Assembly (NCBI RefSeq): GCF_003046185.1
Contig: NZ_PZZL01000009.1
Location: 147,340-211,339 of the forward strand
From: Phreatobacter oligotrophus
GTDB taxonomy: Bacteria; Pseudomonadota; Alphaproteobacteria; Rhizobiales; Phreatobacteraceae
DNA: 64,000 nt
Reading direction: 5' to 3'
Position numbers and translations under genes: made by a program. A model generated the notes under the pieces. That model ran no database searches and was not told the DNA's origin. It was given only the letters and a program-made list of their open reading frames with translations. Shown piece by piece: positions 27,796 through 37,602 of the stretch. How positions within the stretch are numbered: position 1 is the first letter of the stretch; each line of letters opens with the position of its first letter.

Positions 27796-28557
27796 TCACC
27801 CCGCCTTCTTCGCAAGGAAGTTCTTCACGCCTTCCATGAAGGCCGGCTTGACGATCAGGCCGACCTGCGTCTCCCGCTCGGCGTCGAGCTGGGTGGCAAG
27901 GTCGTTCGTCTCGGCCTTGTCCATCAGCCGGCGGATTTCGAAGAACGCCTCCGCCGAACCACGGCCGAGACGGGTGGCGAGGGCCCGCGCCGTCGGCATG
28001 CACTGCTCGTCGTCGACACAGGTCCAGACGAGGCCCCAGTCGGCCGCGGTTTGCGCCGGCAGCTTGTCGCCGAGCAGGGCCAGGGCCCGGGCGCGGGCGC
28101 GGCCGATGGCGCGCGGCAGGAACCATGTCACGCCGAGATCCGGCACGAGGCCGAGCTGCGGTCCGAAGGTCAGCACGAAGGAGGCCGATCGGGCCGCGAC
28201 CGCGATGTCGCAGACAAGAGCCAGTCCGACGCCGGCGCCCGCCGCGACGCCGTTGATGGCCGCGACCGTCGGCTTCGGGAAATCATCGATGGCGAGGATG
28301 AGCGGATTGAACAGGTCGCGCATGGAGGCGTTGACGCCCTCGCCGGTCGGGGCGAGCCCGCCCGCGAGATCGGCCCCGGCGCAGAAGCCGCGACCATTGC
28401 CGGTGATCACCAATGCCTTCACGGCCGGATCGACCCGCGCCGCGGCGATGGACGTCAGCGCCCCGTTCACCAGCGCGTCGTTGAAGGCGTTCAGCCGCTC
28501 GGGCCGGTTCAGCGTGAGGGTGGCGATGCCCTCGGAGACCTCATAGGTGATGGCCAT
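27796..28557 (-). CDS. Enoyl-CoA hydratase/isomerase family protein
   Basis: 253 residues, crotonase fold. It begins MAITYEVSEGIATLTLNRPE and has the oxyanion segments GRGFCAGADLAGG and AAINGVAAGAGVGLALVCD; the second catalytic Glu position reads as Asp in LVPDLGVTWFLPR. It starts 3 bp after the CoA-transferase gene, so the two act together. A likely job is hydration or isomerisation of an acyl-CoA made by the CoA transferase. Confidence 0.9.
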   Translation of the reverse strand: MAITYEVSEGIATLTLNRPERLNAFNDALVNGALTSIAAARVDPAVKALVITGNGRGFCAGADLAGGLAPTGEGVNASMRDLFNPLILAIDDFPKPTVAAINGVAAGAGVGLALVCDIAVAARSASFVLTFGPQLGLVPDLGVTWFLPRAIGRARARALALLGDKLPAQTAADWGLVWTCVDDEQCMPTARALATRLGRGSAEAFFEIRRLMDKAETNDLATQLDAERETQVGLIVKPAFMEGVKNFLAKKAG

Positions 28558-28560
28558 CGG

Positions 28561-29706
28561 TCAGGTCCTTTCTGCCACCAGCCCGGAGGCGAGGGCGGCG
28601 TCGATCTCGGCGGCGGACAGGCCGGCCTCTGTGAGGATGGCGCGGCTCTCCGCGCCTGGTCCGCGCGCGTGGGGTGCGACCTCGGTCGCCGTGACGGAGA
28701 AGCGCGGCGCCGGCTTCGGCACCGGGCCGGTCGGCGTCGCGACGAAGGTGCCGCGGGCGATGTTGTGCGGATGGGTCGCAGCCTCGCGCGGATCGAGGAC
28801 GGGCGCGTAGCAGATCTCCCGGCCGTCGAGCAGGGCGGACCATTCGTCGCGCGTCTTGGAGCGGAACGTGTCGGCGATGGCGCGGCGCAGGTCCGGCCAC
28901 ATGGCCTTGTCCCATTGCTTGGCAAAACGCGGGTCGGTCAGCCCGAGGCCCTTCAGCAATTCGGCATAGAACTGCGGCTCCAGAGAGCCGATCGAGACAT
29001 ATTTGCCGTCGGCGGTGTCATAGACGCCGTAGAAGGGCGCGCCACCGTCGAGCATGTTGGCCTCGCGCGCCACCTTCCAGGTGCCGGCATTGATCATCCC
29101 GAAGATCATCGTGCCGAGGACGGCAGCTCCGTCCACCATGGCAGCATCGACCACCTGGCCCTTGCCGGTCGCCTTGGCGCTGTAGAGCGCTGCGACGATA
29201 CCGAGCGCCAGCATCATGCCGCCGCCGCCGAAATCAGCGGCGAGGTTCAAGGGCGGTACGGGCGGGCGGTCGGCGGGCCCCAGCGGCCAGAGCATGCCGG
29301 AGAGCGCGAGATAGTTGATGTCGTGGCCCGGAGCGGGGCCATAGGGCCCCTCCTGGCCCCAGCCGGTCATGCGGCCATAGACAAGCCGCGGATTGGCCGT
29401 CAGGCACACGTCCGGCCCGAGGCCGAGGCGTTCCATGACGCCCGGCCGGAAGCCTTCCACCAGCGCATCGGCGCGGGCGATGATCTTCAGCACGAGATCG
29501 GCGGCGCCCGGCGCCTTGAGGTTCACGGCGATGGAACGGCGGCCGCGGCCGAGCGCGTCACCGGCGTTCCAGGCCGCCTTGCCGGCACGGTCGATGCGGA
29601 TGATGTCGGCACCGAGATCGGCCAGCATCATGGCGCAGAAGGGTCCGGGTCCAAGACCCTGGAATTCCACGATGGTCACGCCGGCAAGCGGCCCCGTCCT
29701 CGTCAC
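28561..29706 (-). CDS. CaiB/BaiF-family CoA transferase
   Basis: 381 residues, class III CoA transferase/alpha-methylacyl-CoA racemase type. It begins TGPLAGVTIVEFQGLGPGPFC, has VEGFRPGVMERLGLG, and the GHDINYLALSG segment holding the catalytic Asp. The start is GTG at 29706 with GGGAGGA 5 nt upstream. Racemases and transferases of this family look alike at this level; GHDINYLALSG is particularly racemase-like. It is the first gene of a two- or three-gene operon with echA-like and possibly rraA-like genes. Confidence 0.9.
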   Translation of the reverse strand: MTRTGPLAGVTIVEFQGLGPGPFCAMMLADLGADIIRIDRAGKAAWNAGDALGRGRRSIAVNLKAPGAADLVLKIIARADALVEGFRPGVMERLGLGPDVCLTANPRLVYGRMTGWGQEGPYGPAPGHDINYLALSGMLWPLGPADRPPVPPLNLAADFGGGGMMLALGIVAALYSAKATGKGQVVDAAMVDGAAVLGTMIFGMINAGTWKVAREANMLDGGAPFYGVYDTADGKYVSIGSLEPQFYAELLKGLGLTDPRFAKQWDKAMWPDLRRAIADTFRSKTRDEWSALLDGREICYAPVLDPREAATHPHNIARGTFVATPTGPVPKPAPRFSVTATEVAPHARGPGAESRAILTEAGLSAAEIDAALASGLVAERT

Positions 29707-29935
29707 GTTGTCCTCCCGACCGGTCTGCCGCCGTCCTGTTCTATCGGGAACGCTAAAGGCGGCCTCCTCGCAGTCAAGGCGAGGCCGACCGGCCGTCTGG
29801 CCGATGCCGAAGGGCGGAGAGCCGCAGGGTCAGCGCGTACTTCGGCGTTGCATTTTGTGGCCGAGCGGCCATCTATGCGGCGACGATTGATAACGACCGT
29901 GCGCGGCGAGCATCCGCCGCGCCAGGGAGATCCAC

Positions 29936-30922
29936 ATGAGCGGCAATGGCGGCGCCAAGTTCGGCGCATCTTTCGGCGGATCCTTCGGGGGCGGCTTCGG
30001 CGGCGCGCCCCAGCCCCCGGCTGCGGCCCCCGCTCCCGCTGCGGCTCCGGCCGGCGACCTCATCAAGGACACCACGACCCGCGACTTCGTGAAGGACGTG
30101 CTGGAGGAATCGAAGAAGCAGCCGGTTCTCGTCGATTTCTGGGCCACCTGGTGTGGCCCCTGCAAGCAGCTCACCCCCGTTCTCGAGAAGGTCGTCCAGT
30201 CCTTCAAGGGCAAGGTGAAGCTGGTGAAGATGGACATCGACAAGCACCCGGAGATCGCCGGGCAGCTCGGCATCCAGTCGATCCCGGCGGTGATTGCCTT
30301 CGACAAGGGCCAGGGCATCGACGGTTTCATGGGCGCCCTGCCCGAAGGCCAGGTGAAGGCCTTCATCGAGAAGCTGGTGGGCGGCAAGGTGAGCCCCGAC
30401 CTCGCCGAGGCGTTGGCCGCTGCCGATGCGGCCCTCGTCGAGGGCAATGCCGCCGGCGCGGCGCAGGTCTATGCCCAGGTCCTCGGCGTCGAGCCGGACA
30501 ATCTCCATGCGCTGGCGGGCCTTGCCCGCTGTGCCATCGAGACCGGCGACCTCGAGCAGGCCAGGGCCATCCTCGCCGAGGTGCCGGCCGACAAGGCGAA
30601 TGACAAGGCGGTGGCGGCGGCCCGCGCAGCGCTGGAACTCGCCGAGCAGGCGGCCGATCTCGGTCCCATCCACGAGTTCGAGCATCGCCTCGCCCAGGAC
30701 CCGGCCGACCACCAGGCCCGCTTCGACCTCGCCGTGGCGCTCAATGCCAAGGGCAAGCGCGAGGAGGCGACCGACCACCTGCTCGAAATCTTTCGCCGCG
30801 ACCGGACCTGGAACGAGGATGGCGCGCGCAAGCAGCTGGTGCAGTTCTTCGAGGCCTGGGGCCCGATGGACGAGGCCACCATTGCCGGCCGCCGCAAGCT
30901 CTCCTCGCTGCTCTTCCGCTGA
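29936..30922 (+). CDS. cnoX: Thioredoxin-TPR chaperedoxin (CnoX/YbbN-like)
   Basis: 328 residues. A Gly/Phe/Pro/Ala-rich N-terminal tail (about residues 1-40) precedes a thioredoxin domain with WCGPC at 72-76 and the cis-Pro loop IQSIPAVIAF. A C-terminal TPR-like helical domain follows (about 160-328). YbbN/CnoX acts as a holdase and protects cysteines during hypochlorous stress. Presence of the full CGPC site, unlike SxxC in E. coli CnoX, suggests it may also be redox-active. A strong terminator follows. Confidence 0.9.
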   Translation: MSGNGGAKFGASFGGSFGGGFGGAPQPPAAAPAPAAAPAGDLIKDTTTRDFVKDVLEESKKQPVLVDFWATWCGPCKQLTPVLEKVVQSFKGKVKLVKMDIDKHPEIAGQLGIQSIPAVIAFDKGQGIDGFMGALPEGQVKAFIEKLVGGKVSPDLAEALAAADAALVEGNAAGAAQVYAQVLGVEPDNLHALAGLARCAIETGDLEQARAILAEVPADKANDKAVAAARAALELAEQAADLGPIHEFEHRLAQDPADHQARFDLAVALNAKGKREEATDHLLEIFRRDRTWNEDGARKQLVQFFEAWGPMDEATIAGRRKLSSLLFR

Positions 30923-30943
30923 CGAGCGCATCCCGGGAACGAC

Positions 30944-30972
30944 AAAGGGCCGGCTCCGAGCCGGCCTTTTTT
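30944..30972 (+). terminator. Rho-independent terminator after cnoX
   Basis: GGCCGGCT (30948-30955) pairs with AGCCGGCC (30959-30966) over a CCG loop, flanked by AAA and followed by six T. It also faces the convergent PLP enzyme gene and may work in both directions. Confidence 0.88.
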
Positions 30973-30991
30973 GTGTCGCGGGTGACGTGGC

Positions 30992-32155
30992 TCAGGCGTT
31001 CGCCGCCCTGAGCGCCCGGTCGATGTCGGCGTAGAGATCGTCCACCGCCTCGAGGCCGACCGACATGCGCAGGAGGTCGGTCGGGCAGGGCGAGCCGGCC
31101 CCCTCGATCGAGGCACGGTGCTCGATGAGGCTCTCGACGCCGCCGAGCGAGGTGGCGCGCTTCCACAGTTCGACGCGGGCGGCGGCCGAGATCGCCGCCT
31201 GCTCGCCGGCCTTCACGCGGATCGACAGCATGCCGCCGAAGCCGCCGGTCATCTGCCGCGCCGCCAGCGCATGCTGGGGATGGGAGGTGAGGCCGGGATA
31301 GAGCACCTCGCCGACCATGGGATGGGCAGCGAGTTTCTCGGCGAGCGCCAGCGCCGCCTTCACCTGCGCCTCGACACGCACATGCAGCGTGCGCATGCCG
31401 CGCATCAGCAGGAAGGCCTCGAAGGGCCCGAGGATCTGGCCGTGCATGGAGCGCACGCGGCGCACCCTGGCCCAGAACTCGTTCGCCTCGCGGGTGACGA
31501 GGGCGCCCGCCACCACGTCGGAGTGGCCGTTCAGGTACTTCGTCGCGGCATGCATGACGATGTCGGCGCCGAGCGCCAGCGGCCGCGTCAGCACGGGTGT
31601 CGCGACGGTGGAATCGACCGCGCAGATGGCCCCCGCCGCATGGGCGATCTCGGAGATCGCAGCAATGTCCGAGACTGTCCAGAGCGGGTTCGACGGCGTC
31701 TCGAGCCAGACGAGCTTCGTCTTGCCCGGCACAACGGCCGCCTTGACCGCGGCCAGGTCGGCCGTGTCGACGAAGGTCGTCGTGTAGCCATAGGTCGGGG
31801 CGTCGTTGATCAGCCAGTTGCGCAGCGCCCAGTACATGACCGTCGGCGCGACGATATGTGCGCCCGCCGGCAGCGCCATGACGAGGGCGGTCGCCGCCGA
31901 CATGCCGGAGCCCAGCAGCATGGCCTCGGCGCCCTCTTCGAGTGCGGTCAGCACCGCCTCGCACTGGCGCACCGTCTGGTTGTCCGGGCGGCCATAGACG
32001 AAGCCATTGCGATACTGGTTGTCGGGATCGCGGATGAAGGTGGTCGCCACATGGATCGGCGTCACGACCGCATGGGTCTCCGCCTCCTCCCAGCCGAGAG
32101 CCTGGGCGGCGAGGGTGCGCGGCGCGAGGCCGTTGGTCGGAGGCTTGGCGGACAT
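30992..32155 (-). CDS. Cys/Met metabolism PLP enzyme (cystathionine gamma-synthase family)
   Basis: 387 residues. The Schiff-base lysine is in MHAATKYLNGHSDV, preceded by the PLP-binding CAVDSTVATPVLTRPL. The N-terminus has VTPIHVATTFIRDPDNQYRNGFVYGRPDNQT, and MLLGSGMSAATALVMAL is the phosphate-binding region. The family covers cystathionine gamma-synthase, cystathionine beta/gamma-lyases and sulfhydrylases, which cannot be separated by eye. It is monocistronic. Confidence 0.88.
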   Translation of the reverse strand: MSAKPPTNGLAPRTLAAQALGWEEAETHAVVTPIHVATTFIRDPDNQYRNGFVYGRPDNQTVRQCEAVLTALEEGAEAMLLGSGMSAATALVMALPAGAHIVAPTVMYWALRNWLINDAPTYGYTTTFVDTADLAAVKAAVVPGKTKLVWLETPSNPLWTVSDIAAISEIAHAAGAICAVDSTVATPVLTRPLALGADIVMHAATKYLNGHSDVVAGALVTREANEFWARVRRVRSMHGQILGPFEAFLLMRGMRTLHVRVEAQVKAALALAEKLAAHPMVGEVLYPGLTSHPQHALAARQMTGGFGGMLSIRVKAGEQAAISAAARVELWKRATSLGGVESLIEHRASIEGAGSPCPTDLLRMSVGLEAVDDLYADIDRALRAANA

Positions 32156-32299
32156 GCGGGATCCTCTGGAGGGCGGAGGGCAGGGCGCGGCGGGACCGCG
32201 CTTCCATCATCCGCAACTACAACTCTCATATGATGGAATCAAGCGCGCCGAGCCGCGCGGGCCATGGCGGGGCGGGATGCGGCGCGCTACCTTCGCACC

Positions 32300-33031
32300 A
32301 TGTTCCTCCCCCTCGCCGACAACAACCCCTATCGTCGCATCGCCCAGCCCTATGTGACCTTCACACTGATTGGGCTGAACGTGGCGATCTTCCTGCTCAC
32401 CACCGGCTTCGTGCCGGCAGAGAGCGCCCAGGCCAATGCGCTGGGGCTGGGGCTGATCCCGGCGATCTTCACCGACGGGGCGATGCTGGCTCCGAATCTG
32501 CAGGTGGTGCCCTCCTGGGCGACCTGGCTCACCTACATGTTCATGCACGCCGGCTGGATGCATCTCATCGGCAACATGCTGTTCCTCTGGGTCTTCGCCG
32601 ACAATGTCGAAGATGCCATGGGCCATGCGCGCTTCCTCGCCTTCTATCTCATCTGCGGCCTGTTCGGCGGGGCGGTCCACCTTTTCGTCAATGCCGGCTC
32701 GCAGGCCCCGCTGGTCGGCGCCTCCGGCGCCATTTCCGGCGTCCTCGCCGCCTATCTGCTGCTCTTCCCGCGGGTGCGTGTCTTCGGACTCGTCTTCAAC
32801 ATCATCCCGCTGTCCATCCCCGTCTGGCTGGCGCTGGGCACCTGGGTGGTGCTGCAGATCGTCCATCTCGTCACCTCCCACGGCGGCGCAACGGCCTGGT
32901 GGGCCCATGTCGGCGGGCTCGTCGCCGGTGCGGCACTGGTCGGTGTGATGAAGCAGCGCGACGCGCAGCTCTTCAGCCACGAGCGCGTCCTCGCGGTGAC
33001 CGTGCCGCGCATCCCGCTGCGTCGGTCGTGA
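32300..33031 (+). CDS. Rhomboid-family intramembrane serine protease
   Basis: 243 residues with six or seven TM helices. The catalytic serine is Ser142 in GASGAIS and the histidine is His203 in WWAHVGGLVAGA; the conserved MHAGWMHLIGNMLFLW loop (about 82-97) carries the oxyanion His and Asn. It cleaves substrates within the membrane; targets are unknown. ATG 32300 was chosen because the N-terminus FLPLADNNPYR matches the family. Confidence 0.92.
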   Translation: MFLPLADNNPYRRIAQPYVTFTLIGLNVAIFLLTTGFVPAESAQANALGLGLIPAIFTDGAMLAPNLQVVPSWATWLTYMFMHAGWMHLIGNMLFLWVFADNVEDAMGHARFLAFYLICGLFGGAVHLFVNAGSQAPLVGASGAISGVLAAYLLLFPRVRVFGLVFNIIPLSIPVWLALGTWVVLQIVHLVTSHGGATAWWAHVGGLVAGAALVGVMKQRDAQLFSHERVLAVTVPRIPLRRS

Positions 33032-33267
33032 CGCGGTTTTGCCTCGCCGGGGCCTTTGGCCTACAGAGCGTGGAACAGAAGGCCATCCGGCGCGTTCGCG
33101 ATTCGCGGGGGGACCATCATGACGAGTGCTAGGGACGCGGTGCGGCCGGTCCGACCGGACAGGCGGCGACTTTTTGCCACGCTTCGGCCCGAAGGTCGCC
33201 CTCACGGCTTCGCACAGATCGCAACGACCGGCGTCGCGATGACGGCCTGAACCGGGATCGCATTGCC

Positions 33268-34215
33268 TTGGACGTCGCCCCGCTCGTCTCCGCCTATCGC
33301 TACCGCTTCCATGTGCTCGATGCCTATGGCGCGCGCACCGGTGGCCTCGCGCGTCCGGCGGCGACCATCGAGGAGGCGCTGCGCCGGGCCGCCGCCGAGC
33401 TGAAGCTCGTCGCCGACCCGCCGGGCCAGTTGAAGCGTCTCGCCCATCGCATCAATGCCGAGACCCGCGCCGCCCTGCGCGATGTCATCGCCCGGGCCGA
33501 GAACGACCTCGCCATCGCCATCACCCGCTTCGGCACGGAGATCGGCGCGCCGCCGACCGGCCCGCATATCGACCTGCGTGCCACCCTGGACGGGCTCGAC
33601 AGGGCCTATCGGGCCTTCGATCCGGCACCCCACGATTTTGACGGCTGGTATGACCAGCTCGACGCGCAGATTGCCCATCTCGCCGCCCTGCTCCAGCTCG
33701 AGAAGGACCTCGATGCCGCCCGCGGCGGCAGCTCGATCCGCGTTCCCGACCGCGGGCCGCGGCGCCTCCGCTGGATCCTCGTCGTTCTGGCCGTCGCCGC
33801 CGTGGCGGCGCTCGCCGTCGCCGGGCTGATGACCTTCGTCAGGCCGGGCGGCGACGGCGCGGCGCCCGAACCGCAGGTGGCCGCGCCCGAGCAGCCCCGG
33901 CGCGTCCGCACCGTGCCCATCACTGTCGCGCCGACGCCCGCTGTCGACGCGCCGCCGGTCCCCACACCCCAGGCGACCGTCTGCCGCATCTTCGAACTGG
34001 AGGTTGGTCCGGAGGGCGCCAATCTCGTGGACGCCCCGCTCGGCGGGCAGCCGGTGGCGCGCCTGCCGGCCGGCGAGCGGGTGAGCCTGCGCCAGGTCGT
34101 GGAACTCGGGCCGGCGCGTCTTGTCGAGGTGGAAGTGCCGGCGCGCAACGCCCGCGGCTTCATCGCCGAGCGCGAGCTTCGCCTGCCGGTGATGGCCTGG
34201 ACCTGCGACCGCTGA
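33268..34215 (+). CDS. Single-pass membrane protein of unknown function with SH3-like C-terminus
   Basis: About 315 residues from a TTG at 33268; no ATG start gives a better fit, so the start is uncertain. Residues 1-165 are helical and charged (LKRLAHRINAETRAALRDVIARAENDL). One TM helix lies near 170-192 (WILVVLAVAAVAALAVAGLM). A Pro-rich linker leads to a domain resembling a bacterial SH3 fold (VDAPLGGQPVARLPAGERVSL). The orientation is probably cytoplasmic N-terminus with a periplasmic SH3-like domain. I do not recognise a family. The 230 bp upstream hold no other convincing gene. Confidence 0.65.
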   Translation: MDVAPLVSAYRYRFHVLDAYGARTGGLARPAATIEEALRRAAAELKLVADPPGQLKRLAHRINAETRAALRDVIARAENDLAIAITRFGTEIGAPPTGPHIDLRATLDGLDRAYRAFDPAPHDFDGWYDQLDAQIAHLAALLQLEKDLDAARGGSSIRVPDRGPRRLRWILVVLAVAAVAALAVAGLMTFVRPGGDGAAPEPQVAAPEQPRRVRTVPITVAPTPAVDAPPVPTPQATVCRIFELEVGPEGANLVDAPLGGQPVARLPAGERVSLRQVVELGPARLVEVEVPARNARGFIAERELRLPVMAWTCDR

Positions 34216-34518
34216 TCAGATTCCGGCGATGGCATCCATCGCTTTGGCCAGCGCGACATCCTTCTCGGTCAGGCCACCGGCATCGTGGGTGGAGAGCGTC
34301 ACCTCAACGGTGCGATAGACATTGAACCATTCGGGATGGTGGTCCATCCGCTCGGCCACCAGCGCGACGCGGCTCATGAAGCCCCAGGCCTCCGAGAAGT
34401 CGCGGAACGCGAAGCGGCGCGTGATGGCGTCGCGGCCCTCGGTCTCGATCCAGCCGTGCAGCGACGCCAGCGCCGCCCGGCGCTCGTCGTCGGTCAGTCT
34501 CTTCATGGTTCGCGCCAT
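34216..34518 (-). CDS. phhB: 4a-hydroxytetrahydrobiopterin dehydratase (PCD/PhhB)
   Basis: 100 residues. The family active-site pattern is clear: [21 protein letters not shown] carries the two adjacent catalytic histidines and tryptophan, and a third histidine is in [17 protein letters not shown]. It dehydrates the carbinolamine formed by aromatic amino acid hydroxylases, or acts in molybdopterin pathways. No hydroxylase gene is nearby. ATG 34518 has GAGGG 4 nt upstream; a second ATG 12 bp in is possible. Confidence 0.93.
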   Translation of the reverse strand: MARTMKRLTDDERRAALASLHGWIETEGRDAITRRFAFRDFSEAWGFMSRVALVAERMDHHPEWFNVYRTVEVTLSTHDAGGLTEKDVALAKAMDAIAGI

Positions 34519-34885
34519 GCGGCCCTCGTCGTTCTGTCTGCAGTCCGGATCTAGGTCGCGCGCGACCACTGGCAAGCGGTGGCGCGGAAACGAAAACGGG
34601 CCGGCGCCTGAAGCGCCGGCCCGCACGTTCGCGTCGGAGGGGATGACCGAACGTTTCGCCATCGGGGGACCCGATGGGCTCGTCCCGTTCGTGCACCCCG
34701 GGGGGCTGGGGGGCTGAAGAGTCCGGGGCGGCGCGAGCCGGGGAACGAGGCAACAGCCTGAACGTCGTCCCCGCTCTTGGCCCCACGGGGGCCGAATTGG
34801 GGCGGTAGCATGGCATGTCTCACCGCCGCGTGATCGGATGTTTCTGTCGCGCGGCGAGGCGGCATCGCCAAGAAAGCTGCGGACC
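34519..34885 (-). other. Gene-free interval with strong hairpins; possible structured RNA or long 3' UTR
   Basis: No convincing protein gene is seen. Three stable hairpins are visible. An 11-bp perfect stem (34597-34607 with 34613-34623) is followed on the minus strand by GTTTTCG, which makes it a plausible terminator for leftward transcripts. An 8-bp stem lies at 34659-34666 with 34670-34677, and a GGCCCC/GGGGCC hairpin near 34780. They lie downstream of the leftward proX-like gene. No match to 6S, tmRNA, SRP RNA or RNase P consensus was recognised. Confidence 0.4.
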
Positions 34886-35401
34886 TCAGTTGTCTTCCTG
34901 GCTGCAGGGCAGGATCAGCGGCTCATGGCCCGTGGCGGCGAGGAACGTCACCAGATCCTCGCGGCGGATCGAGGTGGTCGCCGTGTTCTCGAGCGGGTGA
35001 TAGTTCAGGATCCCGTGGCGCATCATCGCCGCGTCCAGCACGACGGTGACCTGCGCCGCCGTGTCGCAGATCGCCCCGAAGGGCGTCACCGACCCCGGTT
35101 TCACACCCCAGACCTCCTCCAGGAGCTCGCCCGAGCCGAAGGACAGCCGCCCCGAGGCGCCGATCACCTCGTGGAGGCGCTTCAGGTCGATCACCGCGTC
35201 GCCCAGCGCCACCACCAGGAACAGCCGGCCCTTCTTGTCCTTGAGGAAGAGGTTCTTGGTGTGCCCGCCGGGGATGCTCTCCTTGACGTGCCGGCTCTCC
35301 GCGACGGTGAAGACGGCCTCGTGTTCGTGCGTCGTGGTGACGATGCCGAGGCGGTCGAACAGGGCGAAGAGGGCGGCACGGCGCGCGGCGGTATCGGTCA
35401 T
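34886..35401 (-). CDS. proX: Prolyl-tRNA deacylase ProX/YbaK-family protein
   Basis: 171 residues of the INS/YbaK trans-editing fold. [34 protein letters not shown] contains the substrate lysine region, followed by [23 protein letters not shown], which is diagnostic of the ProX (PrdX) group that hydrolyses Ala-tRNA(Pro). ATG 35401 matches the family start. It lies 22 bp downstream of tlpA, on the same strand. The 3' side is a long hairpin-rich interval. Confidence 0.92.
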   Translation of the reverse strand: MTDTAARRAALFALFDRLGIVTTTHEHEAVFTVAESRHVKESIPGGHTKNLFLKDKKGRLFLVVALGDAVIDLKRLHEVIGASGRLSFGSGELLEEVWGVKPGSVTPFGAICDTAAQVTVVLDAAMMRHGILNYHPLENTATTSIRREDLVTFLAATGHEPLILPCSQEDN

Positions 35402-35423
35402 CTGGATTGGTCCGGACAGCGGC

Positions 35424-36053
35424 CTAGTTGTCGAGGGCGGTGCGCACGAGGCGAAGCGCATCCTCGCTCGCCCATTCGGCGGGCCCTGCGAGAAAGCCAA
35501 GCTCGCAGCCCTGTGCGTCGATCAGCAGCGTCGTCGGCATGCCGAAGGCGCGGCCGGCGGTCTTCAGGTCCTGGAAGATGCGGGCGCTGTGGTCGTTGTA
35601 ATTGGCCAGCTTGGCGATGCCGGTCTCTTTCAGCCAGGTCGTGGCGCGGTCAGGATGGCGCGTGTCGATGTTCACCGCCACCACCTCGAAGCGCTCGCCG
35701 CCAAGCGTCTCCTGCAACCGGTCGAGGGCGGGCATCTCGTGCCGGCAGGGCGCGCACCAGGTGGCCCAGAGGTTGAGCAGCACCATGCGGCCACGGAAAT
35801 CGGCCATGGTGAGCTGGCGTCCGTCAGGCCCCTTGAAGGCGAGGTTCGGCGCAACCATCGGCGACTCGGTGACCTTGAAGGCCGCCAGTTCGCCGCGAGC
35901 CAGCGGCTGGAGCTTGGCCGCCGTGGCACGGGCCGCAGTGCAGGCCTGAGCCGATGCATTGCGCGCCGGCCCGCCCGTCCAGTAGAAGGCCATACCACCG
36001 GCGCCCAGACCGATCAGTCCTGCCAGGAGGATGGTCATGCGGGCGCGGGACAA
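35424..36053 (-). CDS. tlpA: TlpA-family thiol:disulfide oxidoreductase
   Basis: 209 residues. An N-terminal membrane anchor (about residues 7-27) precedes a periplasmic thioredoxin fold with [19 protein letters not shown] and the cis-Pro loop [10 protein letters not shown]. TlpA reduces cysteines for cytochrome oxidase copper assembly in rhizobia. A TTG at 36053 is the best start because AAGGAG lies 8 nt before it; the first ATG (36038) is 23 nt from that site. It is divergent from argH with only 29 bp between starts. Confidence 0.88.
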   Translation of the reverse strand: MSRARMTILLAGLIGLGAGGMAFYWTGGPARNASAQACTAARATAAKLQPLARGELAAFKVTESPMVAPNLAFKGPDGRQLTMADFRGRMVLLNLWATWCAPCRHEMPALDRLQETLGGERFEVVAVNIDTRHPDRATTWLKETGIAKLANYNDHSARIFQDLKTAGRAFGMPTTLLIDAQGCELGFLAGPAEWASEDALRLVRTALDN

Positions 36054-36082
36054 AAGCTCTTCTCCTTTGCAGGGACGTGACG

Positions 36083-37480
36083 ATGACCAAAGCCGACACC
36101 GCCGGCAATACCATGTGGGGCGGCCGCTACGCGTCCGGCCCGGCCGCCGTGATGGAGGACATCAACGTCTCGATCGACTTCGACAAGCGTCTCTATAGGC
36201 AGGACATCGCCGGCTCGAAAGCCCATGTGGCGATGCTGGCCGAACAAGGCATCGTGAGCCGCGATGACGAAGCCGCGATCACCAGGGGCCTCGACAAGGT
36301 TCTCGCGGAGATCGAGGGCGGCACCTTTGTCTTCAAGCGGGCGCTCGAGGACATCCACATGAACGTCGAGGCCCGCCTCGCCGAGATCATCGGCGCGCCC
36401 GCCGGCCGCCTGCACACCGCGCGCTCGCGCAACGACCAGGTGGCGACTGATTTCAAGCTCTGGGTGCGCGACGCCGTCGATGGCCTCGATGCCCAGCTGA
36501 AGGACCTGCAGAAGGCCCTGGCCGAGAAGGCTCTTGCCGAAGCCGCCACCGTCATGCCCGGCTTCACCCACCTGCAGGTGGCCCAGCCCACCACCTTCGG
36601 CCACCACCTGCTCGCCTATGTCGAGATGGTCGGGCGCGACCGCGGTCGCCTCACAGATGCCCGCAAGCGCCTCAACGAGAGCCCGCTGGGGGCCGCCGCG
36701 CTCTGCGGCACCTCCTTCCCCATCGACCGGCACATGACCGCCGCGGCGCTCGGCTTCGACCGTCCGACCGCCAACTCGCTCGACTCCGTGGCCGACCGCG
36801 ACTTCGTCATGGAGAGCCTCGCCGCAGCCACCATCACCGCGGTGCATCTCTCCCGCCTGGCGGAGGAGATCGTCATCTGGTGCTCCTCGCCCTTCTCTTT
36901 CGTGAGCCTGTCGGATGCCTTCTCCACCGGCTCCTCGATCATGCCGCAGAAGCGCAACCCGGACGCGGCGGAACTGGTGCGCGCCAAGGTCGGGCGCGTC
37001 CTCGGCGCCTTCAACGCCATCGTCGTGGTGCTCAAGGGCCTGCCGCTGACCTACCAGAAGGACATGCAGGAGGATAAGGAGCCGACCATGGACGCGCTGG
37101 CCTCCCTGTCCCTGGCCATCGCCGCCACGGCCGGCATGGTCCGCGACATGAAGGCCAATGCTGCCGTCATGAAGAAGGCCGCGGGCCAGGGCTACTCCAC
37201 CGCCACCGACCTTGCCGACTGGTGCGTGCGCTCACTCGGCATTCCCTTCCGCGAGAGCCACCACATCGCGGCCAAGGCGGTGGGCGTCGCCTCCGCCAAG
37301 GGCCTGCCGCTGCACAAGCTGTCGCTGGCCGACATGCAGGGCGTCGACAAGCGCATCACCGCGGATGTCTTCTCGGTGCTTTCGGTGTCGAAATCGGTGG
37401 CGAGCCGCACCAGCTATGGCGGTACGGCGCCGAAGAACGTGCGGATGCAGGCGAAGCGCTGGCTGAAGAGGCTCGGCTGA
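36083..37480 (+). CDS. argH: Argininosuccinate lyase
   Basis: 465 residues, the usual ArgH length. It splits argininosuccinate to arginine and fumarate, the last step of arginine synthesis. Signature features are [20 protein letters not shown] near the N-terminus, [33 protein letters not shown], and the fumarase-type loop [12 protein letters not shown] with the catalytic Ser. Its start is only 29 bp from the divergent tlpA, an arrangement often seen in Rhizobiales. Confidence 0.97.
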   Translation: MTKADTAGNTMWGGRYASGPAAVMEDINVSIDFDKRLYRQDIAGSKAHVAMLAEQGIVSRDDEAAITRGLDKVLAEIEGGTFVFKRALEDIHMNVEARLAEIIGAPAGRLHTARSRNDQVATDFKLWVRDAVDGLDAQLKDLQKALAEKALAEAATVMPGFTHLQVAQPTTFGHHLLAYVEMVGRDRGRLTDARKRLNESPLGAAALCGTSFPIDRHMTAAALGFDRPTANSLDSVADRDFVMESLAAATITAVHLSRLAEEIVIWCSSPFSFVSLSDAFSTGSSIMPQKRNPDAAELVRAKVGRVLGAFNAIVVVLKGLPLTYQKDMQEDKEPTMDALASLSLAIAATAGMVRDMKANAAVMKKAAGQGYSTATDLADWCVRSLGIPFRESHHIAAKAVGVASAKGLPLHKLSLADMQGVDKRITADVFSVLSVSKSVASRTSYGGTAPKNVRMQAKRWLKRLG

Positions 37481-37602
37481 GCCGGCTGATCACGAAGCCG
37501 TGACGCAGGGGAAGGGTTCTGGTTGTAACGACCGGGCCCTCATGCGCCGTACCCTCCACAAGCCGACCGCCAGACAAGGCGGCGGCATGACGGAGGGTCC
37601 CC

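Noticed and set aside
27787..30603. Very long rightward open frame of 938 codons
   Set aside because: It runs antisense to the RraA, enoyl-CoA hydratase and CoA transferase genes, all of which have clear motifs; it is a GC-rich shadow.
33056..33250. 64-codon rightward open frame upstream of the SH3-like membrane protein gene
   Set aside because: No ribosome binding site, Arg/Pro-biased product and no recognisable fold.
34590..34885. 6S RNA, tmRNA or SRP RNA in the hairpin-rich interval
   Set aside because: None of the conserved sequence blocks of these RNAs is present and the gene context is wrong.
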